In this document: in pieces, positions 48,002-56,217 of the stretch
How positions within the stretch are numbered: position 1 is the first letter of the stretch
Layout of the letters: every line of letters starts with the position of its first letter
From: Caloramator sp. E03
GTDB taxonomy: Bacteria > Bacillota > Clostridia > Clostridiales > Caloramatoraceae
DNA length: 64,000 nucleotides
Assembly: GCF_006016075.1 (NCBI RefSeq)
Contig: NZ_CP040093.1
Location: 372,001 to 436,000 of the forward strand
Reading direction: 5' to 3'
Position numbers and translations under genes: made by a program
Notes under the pieces: model-generated
What the model saw: the letters and a program-made list of their open reading frames with translations, nothing else
Databases searched by the model: none
What the model was told of the DNA's origin: nothing

Positions 48002-48344
48002 TTTCATCATCCTTCTTCCTTCTACCGTTCTTTAAAATTACATATAAACCAGATACAGCAGTTAATAAAATAAATGATTCACTCAACCTATCATAACCTC
48101 TAAAATCAAAAAACACTGCAGCTACAGCATTTATCCCTTGAGTTTTGTCTAAATTTCCTTTAACTATTACATCCTCAAGGCCTTTTGCACCTTTAACATC
48201 GTATTTTGATGGATTAGATAATAGATCATATATCTTTGTACCACCTTCATTAATTGTTCGGGGCAGCTTTGCCGCATATATCATTCCAAACATGCCTAAT
48301 ACTGTAATAATAGACAGTGAAAAATATATAAAAAATCTTTTCAT
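47991..48344 (-). CDS. MbhE-like antiporter subunit
   Basis: The 117-aa protein has one N-terminal and one C-terminal transmembrane helix around a hydrophilic loop. The pattern TQGINAVAAVFFDFRGYDRLSESFILLTAVSGL is typical of the MrpA C-terminal/MrpB N-terminal segment, encoded as a separate small protein (MbhE) in Mbh-type modules. The ribosome site GGAGGGG is well spaced. It overlaps both neighbours slightly. Confidence 0.82.
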   Translation of the reverse strand: MKRFFIYFSLSIITVLGMFGMIYAAKLPRTINEGGTKIYDLLSNPSKYDVKGAKGLEDVIVKGNLDKTQGINAVAAVFFDFRGYDRLSESFILLTAVSGLYVILKNGRRKKDDENEK

Positions 48345-48595
48345 AACTTGTCCCCTCCTTTGACCTTCTTTAAAGCCACTAAAAATATAACAGGGGAAAG
48401 CAAAGCACCAATAACTGCCTCTGCAATTGCAATATCTGGTGCTTGAAGTATAATAAACTCTAATGCTACAAAGGTACCTAAACCACTTAAAGCTATAATA
48501 GACGATAATATATTCTCAAAGTATACAGAAAATACTGCAAAAATAAGAATACCAATTACAATAATAGTATTTAATAAAAGTACGCTATTTGTCAT
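48341..48595 (-). CDS. DUF4040 / MbhD-like antiporter subunit
   Basis: The 84-aa protein has three hydrophobic helices and the family pattern ALSGLGTFVALEFIILQAPDIAIAEAVIGALLSPVIF, which corresponds to a C-terminal piece of MrpA. ATG 48595 is nine bases after GGGAGGG; the longer frame has no site. No large MrpA subunit is present, so this and the next gene stand in for its C-terminal part, as in Mbh clusters. Confidence 0.86.
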   Translation of the reverse strand: MTNSVLLLNTIIVIGILIFAVFSVYFENILSSIIALSGLGTFVALEFIILQAPDIAIAEAVIGALLSPVIFLVALKKVKGGDKL

Positions 48596-48926
48596 TAAGA
48601 ATATCCCTCCCATATTCATCACAAACGAAGTTTTTACTGGGCCTTATTCCAAACCTGTAGGCAGCTTTACAAATAGAATGTGTTGCAATTGGATTAGTAA
48701 GAAGTATAAAAAAAACTATCAAAATAGCTCTTACTCCGATTGAAATACTTCCTCTATAAAATGAATAGATTGCTCCTCCTATTACTGTACCTAAAGTTCC
48801 AAGTGTTGCTATGTTTGTACTTGACTGCATCCTACAGAAAGTATCTGGCATTCTTATCATTCCAACAGTTCCAGCAAAGGCAAAAAAACTTCCTAAAATT
48901 AAAAATATATCGACAATTATTCTCAT
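48585..48926 (-). CDS. mrpG: Mrp/Mbh-type antiporter subunit G
   Basis: The 113-aa protein has three transmembrane helices with the MnhG signature (GTVGMIRMPDTFCRMQSSTNIATLGTLG; LTNPIATHSICKAAYRFGI). It overlaps the mrpF-like gene by four bases and the DUF4040 gene by eleven, so it is translationally coupled. Confidence 0.92.
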   Translation of the reverse strand: MRIIVDIFLILGSFFAFAGTVGMIRMPDTFCRMQSSTNIATLGTLGTVIGGAIYSFYRGSISIGVRAILIVFFILLTNPIATHSICKAAYRFGIRPSKNFVCDEYGRDILNDK

Positions 48927-49177
48927 AGTTTTCCCTCCAAATACCTTGATATTAACACCGTTTTTATAAAGCCAATCACTGTAATTATAAGGGCTATATC
49001 AAGATAAATTCCTCGTCCACTATATAATGAAAAAAGAATTAAAGCAACTGATGTCATAATTTCAATTGAATTTACTGCAATTACCCTATCAACCACATTA
49101 GGGCCCTTTGCTACTCTATATAAAAGCAAAAAACTAAGAAATATGTATAATATGCCAATTATAATTAATTCTATCAC
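48923..49177 (-). CDS. mrpF: Mrp/Mbh-type antiporter subunit F
   Basis: The 84-aa protein has three transmembrane helices and the MnhF motif YRVAKGPNVVDRVIAVNSIEI. The start is GTG 49177, eight bases from GGGAGG and overlapping the mrpE-like stop as GTGA. ATG 49183 is possible but only two bases from the ribosome site. Confidence 0.9.
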   Translation of the reverse strand: MIELIIIGILYIFLSFLLLYRVAKGPNVVDRVIAVNSIEIMTSVALILFSLYSGRGIYLDIALIITVIGFIKTVLISRYLEGKL

Positions 49178-49695
49178 TTCCATATCCTCCCAATACAATT
49201 TTCAAGAGTACCTTTAATAATCTCCCCATCTTTAACATTATTAGTAGTTGCAACATCAATGCAGTGAATATAGTAGTAATTCTTTCCTCTATCCTCAGCA
49301 ACGTCCATAGTAATAGTTCCAGGAGTCAGAGTTATAGAATTTGCAAGCATAGATAGGGCATATTCTGATTTTAGGTTAGATGGAATCTTTACTATGCCAG
49401 GATTTACTGGTAGAGAAGGACTAAGAGCACATTTTGCTACATCAACATTAGCTTTCCAAAGCTCCTTTGGGAAAATCACAAACACATACTTAATTAAAGC
49501 AACAAATTTTGAAGGATTAAATAAATAAAAGGGGGTATCGTGTATAAAAAAACTCGCTGTAAATAATGCTACAATATAACTTACTATAGCTCCTATAAGG
49601 AGCTCTTCAAAAGAAAATGCAAAGGTAAACAGTATCAATATTATATAACATAAAATGAATGTGGATATAACAGCTAAAAAATGATTTTTTTTCAA
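49174..49695 (-). CDS. mrpE: Mrp/Mbh-type antiporter subunit E
   Basis: The 173-aa protein has N-terminal transmembrane helices (about 8-60) and a soluble C-terminal domain (VKIPSNLKSEYALSMLANSITLTPGT, CIDV) of MrpE type. The start is TTG after GGAGGG. It is the first antiporter gene and follows hypB by only ten bases, which makes the hyp genes and the antiporter one operon. Confidence 0.92.
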   Translation of the reverse strand: MKKNHFLAVISTFILCYIILILFTFAFSFEELLIGAIVSYIVALFTASFFIHDTPFYLFNPSKFVALIKYVFVIFPKELWKANVDVAKCALSPSLPVNPGIVKIPSNLKSEYALSMLANSITLTPGTITMDVAEDRGKNYYYIHCIDVATTNNVKDGEIIKGTLENCIGRIWK

Positions 49696-49705
49696 AATAT
49701 CCCTC

Positions 49706-50365
49706 CTATCTTTCTATTTTTTCAAAGATTTTATCTTTAATAAAGTCTGTAAGTTTTTCAATCCCTTCACCGCTTTTTGATGAAATTCTAAAAATAGCTA
49801 TATTGTGATTTAAATCCATTGCCATATTCTCAACCTTTACATCATCAAAATCAAAGAATTCTTTCATATCATACTTATTTATAGCAAGTATATCAGTTGT
49901 CGAAAACATAAGAGGATATTTTTCAACCTTATCATCACCTTCAGGTACACTAAGTATTGCTATCCTTATATCTTCACCTATATTGAACTCAGCAGGGCAA
50001 ACAAGGTTGCCGATATTTTCCACAAAAACAACGTCTGTATTTTCCAGGTCAAAATACGGCAAAACATGTTTTATTGACATCGCCTCAATATGACAAGCTC
50101 CATCAGTGTTAAGCTGAACAACTGGTATTCCTAAAGCATCAATCTTTTTTGCATCTACCTGCCCAGCAATATCTCCTTCAATAACAGCTATTTTATATGT
50201 TCTTGATAACCTTTTTATAAGTTCAACTATAAGACTTGTTTTTCCAGTTCCTGGTGATCCCATAACGTTTATCATAAAAACCTTCTTCTCCTTAAGTTCC
50301 TTTTTTATTTCATTGCTACAATCCTCATTCCATTCAAATATTTGCCTAACAACCTTTATTTCCAT
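49706..50365 (-). CDS. hypB: Hydrogenase nickel incorporation protein HypB
   Basis: HypB is a GTPase that, with HypA, delivers nickel to NiFe-hydrogenase. The protein is about 219 aa, with P-loop GSPGTGKTSL and the metal-binding GACHIEA region. The NKYD-type guanine motif is present. The N-terminal CxxCGC nickel site and the His-rich stretch found in some HypB are absent, so nickel handling may depend on HypA. ATG 50365 has slightly better spacing than ATG 50368. It overlaps the hypA stop. Confidence 0.95.
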   Translation of the reverse strand: MEIKVVRQIFEWNEDCSNEIKKELKEKKVFMINVMGSPGTGKTSLIVELIKRLSRTYKIAVIEGDIAGQVDAKKIDALGIPVVQLNTDGACHIEAMSIKHVLPYFDLENTDVVFVENIGNLVCPAEFNIGEDIRIAILSVPEGDDKVEKYPLMFSTTDILAINKYDMKEFFDFDDVKVENMAMDLNHNIAIFRISSKSGEGIEKLTDFIKDKIFEKIER

Positions 50366-50706
50366 CATTCCACCTCCAAGCTATCAATATAAAATTCTCT
50401 CCCAGATATTATTTTTATATCATAGCTCCCGCAAAGGGGGCATTTTACCTTATTACGTTTAATTATGCTTTCTTTACAACAATTTTGGCACTTTATCTTA
50501 ATTGGTACTTTTTTTATTTTAAGTAATGCACCTTCAGCTAGTGTACCTTTTGATGCGATATTGAAATATTCTTGCATTATATCTGGTATTACCCCAGACA
50601 TTTCTCCTACCATAAGCCTTATTTCAAGTATTCTTTTTGCATTGTGCTTTCTTGCCTCATTCTGCGTTATCTTAAGTATTTCTTCAATTATAGAAAGTTC
50701 ATGCAT
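50365..50706 (-). CDS. hypA: Hydrogenase nickel incorporation protein HypA
   Basis: HypA is a nickel- and zinc-binding chaperone. The 113-aa protein begins MHELSI, whose His2 binds nickel, and has two zinc CxxC pairs (CQNC, CPLC). Its ATG overlaps the end of a 42-aa ORF by eight bases and lacks a good ribosome site of its own. Translation is therefore probably coupled to that small ORF. hypB follows directly. Confidence 0.95.
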   Translation of the reverse strand: MHELSIIEEILKITQNEARKHNAKRILEIRLMVGEMSGVIPDIMQEYFNIASKGTLAEGALLKIKKVPIKIKCQNCCKESIIKRNKVKCPLCGSYDIKIISGREFYIDSLEVE

Positions 50707-50827
50707 AATACCATCTATCCAAACATAAAAAACATGAGGAACTACTTGTAATTATAAGGCACAAATCTGCAACTGCCTTGTCTTTAAACATATAAGTAAA
50801 AACAGGTATTTTTCTATATTCCTGCAT
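50699..50827 (-). CDS. Small ORF between hypE and hypA, 42 aa
   Basis: The ATG is preceded by a near-perfect Shine-Dalgarno AGGAGGTGA. The 42-residue product starts MQEYRKIPVFTYMFKDK and ends with a Ser/Cys-rich, hydrophobic tail including CFLC and WYYA. The stop overlaps the hypA start, so it could be a translational-coupling leader, a tiny hyp accessory protein, or the relic of a larger gene. I do not recognise it. Confidence 0.55.
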   Translation of the reverse strand: MQEYRKIPVFTYMFKDKAVADLCLIITSSSSCFLCLDRWYYA

Positions 50828-50859
50828 CAACTCACCTCCTAAGTTTTTAACAAAAATAA

Positions 50860-51861
50860 CTAACATATCCTTGGAAGCTGAGAACCTGATAATTTTGTCA
50901 ATATTCTTGTCCCACCTATTGATGTTTTAAGTACTACTCTTTGCTTAACCTTTGATGTTACTTTCCCTATAATTGCAGCCTTCTCTCCACCCTTTATTTT
51001 TTTTAAAGTATTTACTACTTTATTTGCAACATTTTTAGAAACAACAGCAACTATTTTGCCTTCATTTGCTGAATATAAAGGATCAATTCCAAGTATCTCA
51101 CATGCTTTATTAACTTCTTCAGAAATAGGAATACTTTCCTCAAAAAGCTCAATACCAATCTCTGTTCCTTCTATAAACTCATTTAAAGTTGTTGCAATTC
51201 CTCCTCTTGTGGGATCTCTTAAAATCTTTATATTATTTCCATATTCAAGTATTACTTTAGATAATTCATGAAGAGGCATACAATCAGATACTAAATTCAT
51301 ACTTTCAAAAACCTCTTCCCTTGCTGCCATTACAGCAACACCGTGGTCTCCAACATTCCCTGATACAATTACCATATCCCCATCTTCAATTCTATTTTTA
51401 TCTAAAAAATCATATTTTAAATAACCAATACCTGTGGTATTGATATATATCCCATCTCCTTTTCCTCTTTCAACTACTTTTGTATCACCTGTAACTATCT
51501 TAACGTTACATTCATCAGCAGTTTTGCTTATAGACTCTATTATTCTTTTTAAATTCTCTGTTTTAAATCCTTCTTCAATTATCAAACTAATACTTAAATA
51601 TTTAGGTTCACCTCCACACATACATATATCATTTACAGTACCACAAACTGAAAGCTTTCCAATATCTCCTCCAGGAAAAAAGAATGGTCTTACTACAAAG
51701 CTATCGGTTGAAAATACTATTTTATCAAATCCATTTAATATTGCTCCGTCATTTAACTTGGAAAGCTCTTCATTATCAAAATATGGCAAAAACATCTCCT
51801 CTATAAGTTGTGATGTTTTTTTTCCCCCACTTCCATGGGCAAGGGTTATAATATCATCCAT
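50860..51861 (-). CDS. hypE: Hydrogenase maturation factor HypE
   Basis: HypE dehydrates a carbamoyl group, donated by HypF, on its C-terminal cysteine to form the cyanide ligands of the NiFe site. The 333-aa PurM-like ATPase has AHGSGGKKTSQLI at the N-terminus and ends in LPRIC, so the essential C-terminal Cys is present. It lies five bases downstream of hypD. Confidence 0.97.
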   Translation of the reverse strand: MDDIITLAHGSGGKKTSQLIEEMFLPYFDNEELSKLNDGAILNGFDKIVFSTDSFVVRPFFFPGGDIGKLSVCGTVNDICMCGGEPKYLSISLIIEEGFKTENLKRIIESISKTADECNVKIVTGDTKVVERGKGDGIYINTTGIGYLKYDFLDKNRIEDGDMVIVSGNVGDHGVAVMAAREEVFESMNLVSDCMPLHELSKVILEYGNNIKILRDPTRGGIATTLNEFIEGTEIGIELFEESIPISEEVNKACEILGIDPLYSANEGKIVAVVSKNVANKVVNTLKKIKGGEKAAIIGKVTSKVKQRVVLKTSIGGTRILTKLSGSQLPRIC

Positions 51862-51865
51862 TATC

Positions 51866-52954
51866 TCACCTCATACGGGAATACTTATATTCAGAAGCAC
51901 AAGCTCCCTCACTTGAAACCATGCAAGGTCCCAATGGATTCTCCGGAGTACATATCCTCGAAAAGAATTCACATTCAAAAGGCTCTATCTTACCTTTTAT
52001 AACATCCCCACATCTACAAAGCCCTGTATAATCGCAGGTTTTCAATTCTATCGAAAACTTTTTTGTTGCATCAAAATCACTATATTCATTTTTTAATTTG
52101 TATCCACTGTTTTTAATAAACCCAATGCCTCTCCATAAATCATCACAAAACTCAAAGTAGTTATCTATTGCTGCTTTAGCCTTTTCATTTCCTTTTTTCT
52201 TTACAGCTCTTATATATTCGTTTTCAAGAAAAGGAGTATTATTTTTTATCATCTCCGATAACCTGTATATTGAATAAATTATGTCTCCTGCTTCAAATCC
52301 ACAAATAACTGAAGGTATTTTATATTCTTTTACTAAAAATTCAAATCCTTCTTCTCCAATTATAACCGCTACATTTCCAGGGCATAAAAATCCATTAACT
52401 TCAAAATTGTCCATATTTATAATATGTCTTAAAACTGGTTCAACCCTTTTATGAATACTAAAAAGGCTAAAATTTTTAATTTCCTCATTTATAGCAGTTT
52501 CAACTGCTACAGCAGAGTTTGGAGCTGTAGTTTCAAATCCTATTCCAATAAAGACAATTTCTTTGTCAGAATTTTTTTTAGCAATTTCTAAAGCATCCAT
52601 CGGAGAATAAACAACTCTTATATCGGCACCTTCTGCTTTCCTTCTTTCAAGACTTTCATCAGAATTGGATCCCGGAACCTTTATCATATCTCCATAGGTT
52701 GTAATTATAACATCTTTAATTTTTGAAAGTTTTATAATTTCATCTATTATTTCAACAGGAGTTACACATACAGGACAACCAGGTCCTGATATAAGCCTTA
52801 TGTTCTTTGGCAAAATGCTCTTAATTCCAAACTTTGCAATAGCCATAGTATGTGTTCCGCAAACTTCCATTATAGTTATTCTTTTTTTATATTCCTTTAA
52901 AATCCTTATAATATTTTCAACAGCATCAGATTTATTGAATTCTTCCCAAAGCAT
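51866..52954 (-). CDS. hypD: Hydrogenase maturation protein HypD
   Basis: HypD is the iron-sulfur scaffold on which Fe(CN)2CO is assembled with HypC. The 362-aa protein has MEVCGTHTMAIAKFGI, the thiol pair in GPGCPVCVTP, GFETTAP and a Cys-rich C-terminal 4Fe-4S region (CDYTGLCRCGD ... CEFFSRICTPENPLGPC). The ATG follows AAGGAGG and overlaps hypC by 23 bases. Confidence 0.97.
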   Translation of the reverse strand: MLWEEFNKSDAVENIIRILKEYKKRITIMEVCGTHTMAIAKFGIKSILPKNIRLISGPGCPVCVTPVEIIDEIIKLSKIKDVIITTYGDMIKVPGSNSDESLERRKAEGADIRVVYSPMDALEIAKKNSDKEIVFIGIGFETTAPNSAVAVETAINEEIKNFSLFSIHKRVEPVLRHIINMDNFEVNGFLCPGNVAVIIGEEGFEFLVKEYKIPSVICGFEAGDIIYSIYRLSEMIKNNTPFLENEYIRAVKKKGNEKAKAAIDNYFEFCDDLWRGIGFIKNSGYKLKNEYSDFDATKKFSIELKTCDYTGLCRCGDVIKGKIEPFECEFFSRICTPENPLGPCMVSSEGACASEYKYSRMR

Positions 52955-53162
52955 CAGCTACCTCCTTAATCATTTTTAAATTTTCAAGTGCAACTTCTTC
53001 TTCTATTTTCTCTATTGCAAAACCAGCATGAACTATTACATAATCCCCTATTTTTACATCTTTAATAAAATCAATCCTGATGTTCTTCTTAAATCCATAA
53101 CTTTCTCCAATAGCATCCTTACCATTTATTTTAGTAATCTTCAATGGCACTGCTAAACACAT
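52932..53162 (-). CDS. hypC: Hydrogenase maturation chaperone HypC
   Basis: HypC carries the Fe(CN)2CO group from HypD to the hydrogenase large subunit. The start at ATG 53162 gives 76 aa and places the essential Cys at position 2 (MCLAVPLKI); GGAGGGG is upstream. The longer frame would add 11 residues before it. The conserved VIVHAGFAIEKI is present. It overlaps hypF by ten bases. Confidence 0.96.
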   Translation of the reverse strand: MCLAVPLKITKINGKDAIGESYGFKKNIRIDFIKDVKIGDYVIVHAGFAIEKIEEEVALENLKMIKEVADALGRIQ

Positions 53163-55414
53163 TTTACTTCCCCTCCATAATATGCAATTAAACACTGTCC
53201 TAAAGATATTCCCTCATCATTTGTTGATACTCTGTTGTGGCAGTAAACCTTAAAGCCTTTTTTTTCAATACATCCCTTAACCTTTGGTAAAAGATACATA
53301 TTTTGAAATACTCCTCCTGATAATACTACATCTTCAATCCCTGTTACACTTCCTATTTTTTCAACTATATCAGCACTAACCTTTGCAAGAGTATTCATAA
53401 ACTTAGAGCAAATTAGTCCTTTAGATATACTTTTTTTAATATCACTTACTATCTGATCAATTACTACTGTCCAATCAAATTGAAAAATTCCATTTATATT
53501 CTCTATCTTATATTCATAATATTCATTTGTTTTTTCAGCTAAGCTTTCAACTAAAACTGCTCCCTGCCCCTCATAAGATACAATCTGTTTTATATTAATT
53601 ATCGAAGCTACCGCATCGAAAAGTCTTCCAATGCTACTTGCAAGAGGAGCATTTATGCCCTTTTTGAGCATTTTCTCTATTATAAAAATATCTTCATTAA
53701 ACTTGAAATCTTCTGGTATTTTATTATAGGTTTCATATAATACTGAATAGCCAACCCTATAAATCTCTTTAATTGCCTTATCTCCTCCAACTATATGTAT
53801 AGGCTTTATAGTACCAAGCCTTTCAAAGCCTATATAGCTTCCTTTTAAAAATTCTCCTCCCCAAATCGTTCCATCAGTTCCATAGCCTGTCCCATCCCAA
53901 ATCACTCCTATAACCTCTTTATCTATATTGTTATCAGCAATGCACGATGCTAAATGAGCATGATGATGTTGTATAAAGCATAAAGGTATTTTATCCTCCT
54001 TTGCCCTGTTTAATGCATATTCAGTTGATATATAATCAGGATGAAGGTCACAGGCTATTTTTTCAGGTTTGATATTAAACAAATTTTCAAAATGCTTTAT
54101 CTGCTCCTGATAATATTGTAATATCTCCATATTCTTCATATCACCTATATGTTGGCTTAAAAATACATAATGTCCCCTTGATAAGGCAAAGGATGCCTTC
54201 TGTTCCGCTCCACAGGCTAAGACTTTTCCTACTTCTTTATTTAATTTTATTGGAAAAGGAACATATCCTCTCGACCTTCTTATAGGATATTCCTTACCTT
54301 CAAATTCCCTTATAACTGAATCATCACACCTTGTATATATATCTCTATCATTCATTAAAAATCCATCAACAATTGACGATAATTTCTCTATGGCTTCATC
54401 ATTTTTATATACTATTGGTAAATCCGATATGTTAGCACTTGTCATGACCAATGTATCAATATCCTCATTTAAAATAAGATAATGAACTGGAGTATAAGGA
54501 AGCATAACCCCAAGATAGTTATTATCTATAGAAACACTTTTAAATGATTCTTTAAACTTTTTTTTTAAAAGTACAATTGGTCTTCTAAAGGATTTTAACA
54601 TATTTTCTTCATACTCATTTACAAAGCACCATTTCCTTATAGTTTGAACATCTTTGCACATAAGAGCAAAAGGTTTTTCATCTCTATGCTTTTTATACCT
54701 TAATTTATTAACAATTTCATCGTTTAATGCATTACAAGCTAAGTGAAAACCTCCAATACCTTTAATTGCTATTATTTTACCTTCTTTTAAAAACTTAATA
54801 GATATTTCTATTGGATTTTCATAATATACTTTACCATTTTTATCTTTGAAAAAAAGTTTAGGTCCGCAATTAAAACAACAGTTCGGTTGTGCATGGTATC
54901 TCCTATCTTCTATATCTTTATATTCTCTATTGCAGATTTCACACATTGTAAAGTTTTTCATAGTAGTTTTTTCTCTATCGTAAGGAACATCTTTTATTAT
55001 TGTAAACCTTGGCCCACAATTAGTGCAGTTTATAAAAGGATATCTATAGCGCCTATTTTTATTATCAAAAAGCTCTTTTAAGCAATCTTCACAAATAGAA
55101 ACATCTGGGGACACCAATGTAAACTTCTCATCGTCATTTGTACTATTTATTATCTTAAAATCATTAAATATATTATTTTTTTTAATCCTCCTAATCGAAA
55201 CATTTTCAATAAGTGCAAGCTTAGGACTATTTTGCTTAATTTCCTGTATAAAATTTATCAAGCATTTATCTTCTCCTTGTATTTCCATTACAACTCCATT
55301 AGATGTATTTTTAATCCAACCTTTTATACCATAGTTTTTTACCAATTTATGTATAAACGGTCTAAACCCAACTCCTTGAACTATTCCATTAATTTTTAAT
55401 CTAATAGTATCCAT
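53153..55414 (-). CDS. hypF: Carbamoyltransferase HypF
   Basis: HypF makes carbamoyl-AMP from carbamoyl phosphate and passes it to HypE. The 753-aa protein has an acylphosphatase domain (GIVQGVGFRPFIHK), two zinc fingers (CEDC ... CTNCG; CEIC ... CFNCG) and a YrdC-like domain. A Kae1-like carbamoyltransferase domain (IQHHHAHLASC, VIWDGTGYG) closes the protein. ATG 55414 follows AAGGTGAT. It is the first gene of the hyp-antiporter operon. Confidence 0.97.
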   Translation of the reverse strand: MDTIRLKINGIVQGVGFRPFIHKLVKNYGIKGWIKNTSNGVVMEIQGEDKCLINFIQEIKQNSPKLALIENVSIRRIKKNNIFNDFKIINSTNDDEKFTLVSPDVSICEDCLKELFDNKNRRYRYPFINCTNCGPRFTIIKDVPYDREKTTMKNFTMCEICNREYKDIEDRRYHAQPNCCFNCGPKLFFKDKNGKVYYENPIEISIKFLKEGKIIAIKGIGGFHLACNALNDEIVNKLRYKKHRDEKPFALMCKDVQTIRKWCFVNEYEENMLKSFRRPIVLLKKKFKESFKSVSIDNNYLGVMLPYTPVHYLILNEDIDTLVMTSANISDLPIVYKNDEAIEKLSSIVDGFLMNDRDIYTRCDDSVIREFEGKEYPIRRSRGYVPFPIKLNKEVGKVLACGAEQKASFALSRGHYVFLSQHIGDMKNMEILQYYQEQIKHFENLFNIKPEKIACDLHPDYISTEYALNRAKEDKIPLCFIQHHHAHLASCIADNNIDKEVIGVIWDGTGYGTDGTIWGGEFLKGSYIGFERLGTIKPIHIVGGDKAIKEIYRVGYSVLYETYNKIPEDFKFNEDIFIIEKMLKKGINAPLASSIGRLFDAVASIINIKQIVSYEGQGAVLVESLAEKTNEYYEYKIENINGIFQFDWTVVIDQIVSDIKKSISKGLICSKFMNTLAKVSADIVEKIGSVTGIEDVVLSGGVFQNMYLLPKVKGCIEKKGFKVYCHNRVSTNDEGISLGQCLIAYYGGEVKCV

Positions 55415-55777
55415 ATAAATCACCTTAAAAAATATTATATAACAGCAGTAATAATTAAATAATAATTATACAATCTGTTTATTTTGTCTATAAAGTTTCG
55501 TATATAATAGCTAAAGCCCTGATTTATCAAATTTTGAAACTTCCATGGTATATTTTTCCTATTTATGTTATTATTATAATACATCCAAAATAAAATTAAA
55601 ATGACAATTATTATATAATTTTAATATTTATGTTATTTTACTATGCTATAAAATTTTATGATACAAATTAAAATAACTAATAAAAAAAGCCCCTTCGAGA
55701 AAACAATAAAATATGATATAATTTACATTATGATTTTGTAAAATATGATTTTTATAAATATAAAGTAAAGGGGATAG
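55415..55777. other. AT-rich intergenic region upstream of hypF and the gene at 55778
   Basis: No gene is seen. For hypF (minus strand) a weak promoter candidate is TTTATA (55489-55494), 18 bases, TATAAT (55465-55470). For the plus-strand gene there is TATAAT at 55717-55722 with TTCGAG 17 bases upstream; the latter is a poor -35. No riboswitch or repeat family is recognised. Confidence 0.4.
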
Positions 55778-56191
55778 ATGTATATGAGTTTTAAAGAAAC
55801 ACTTGCCAAAAAGTATGCTGAAGCATATCTTAAGAAATATGGTGACAGATTGACACAAGTTCAAGGTCACATTTTAAGCGTTAAAATATCAACCAAGGCT
55901 ATACTTGGAATATATCATATACTAAAGGTGGATATAATATTAAGACCTGAAAGAAGTAAGAATGTCCAACGATGTCAATATATAAGAAAACAATGGTTTA
56001 AAAAGCCTGAATTTATGCAGCTCTCTCAAGGAAACCTTGTAATAATTCAAGGAGTAAAAGGTAAGAAAGGAAAGGATAACAGCGAAATAATTCAAGTTCT
56101 TAATATAATGAACCTAACAACAAAGAAGGATTTAATTCCTATGGATCATAACAAAATAAAAAAGATACAACAAAAACAAATTATTAAATAA
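55778..56191 (+). CDS. Conserved-looking protein of unknown function, about 137 aa
   Basis: The protein is small, basic and soluble. The N-terminus is helical and Lys-rich (SFKETLAKKYAEAYLKKYGD). It is followed by several predicted beta strands (GHILSVKIS; ILKVDIILRPE; GNLVIIQGVKGKKG), which could form an OB-like barrel and suggests nucleic-acid binding. ATG 55778 and ATG 55784 (MSFKETL) are both possible given AAAGGGG. It is a single-gene unit with a strong terminator. I do not recognise the family. Confidence 0.8.
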   Translation: MYMSFKETLAKKYAEAYLKKYGDRLTQVQGHILSVKISTKAILGIYHILKVDIILRPERSKNVQRCQYIRKQWFKKPEFMQLSQGNLVIIQGVKGKKGKDNSEIIQVLNIMNLTTKKDLIPMDHNKIKKIQQKQIIK

Positions 56192-56193
56192 TT

Positions 56194-56217
56194 GCCCGCA
56201 AAATCTGCGGGCTTTTT
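56194..56217. terminator. Terminator between unknown gene and Ca2+ ATPase
   Basis: GCCCGCA / TGCGGGC stem, five-base loop, then TTTTT on the plus strand. Confidence 0.92.

Noticed and set aside
55565-55605. Eleven-residue leader-like ORF upstream of hypF
   Set aside because: The ribosome site is weak and nothing indicates attenuation; AT-rich DNA gives such ORFs by chance.
55646-55870. Minus-strand ORF overlapping the start of the gene at 55778
   Set aside because: No ribosome site, no family resemblance, and it runs antisense to a better-supported gene.
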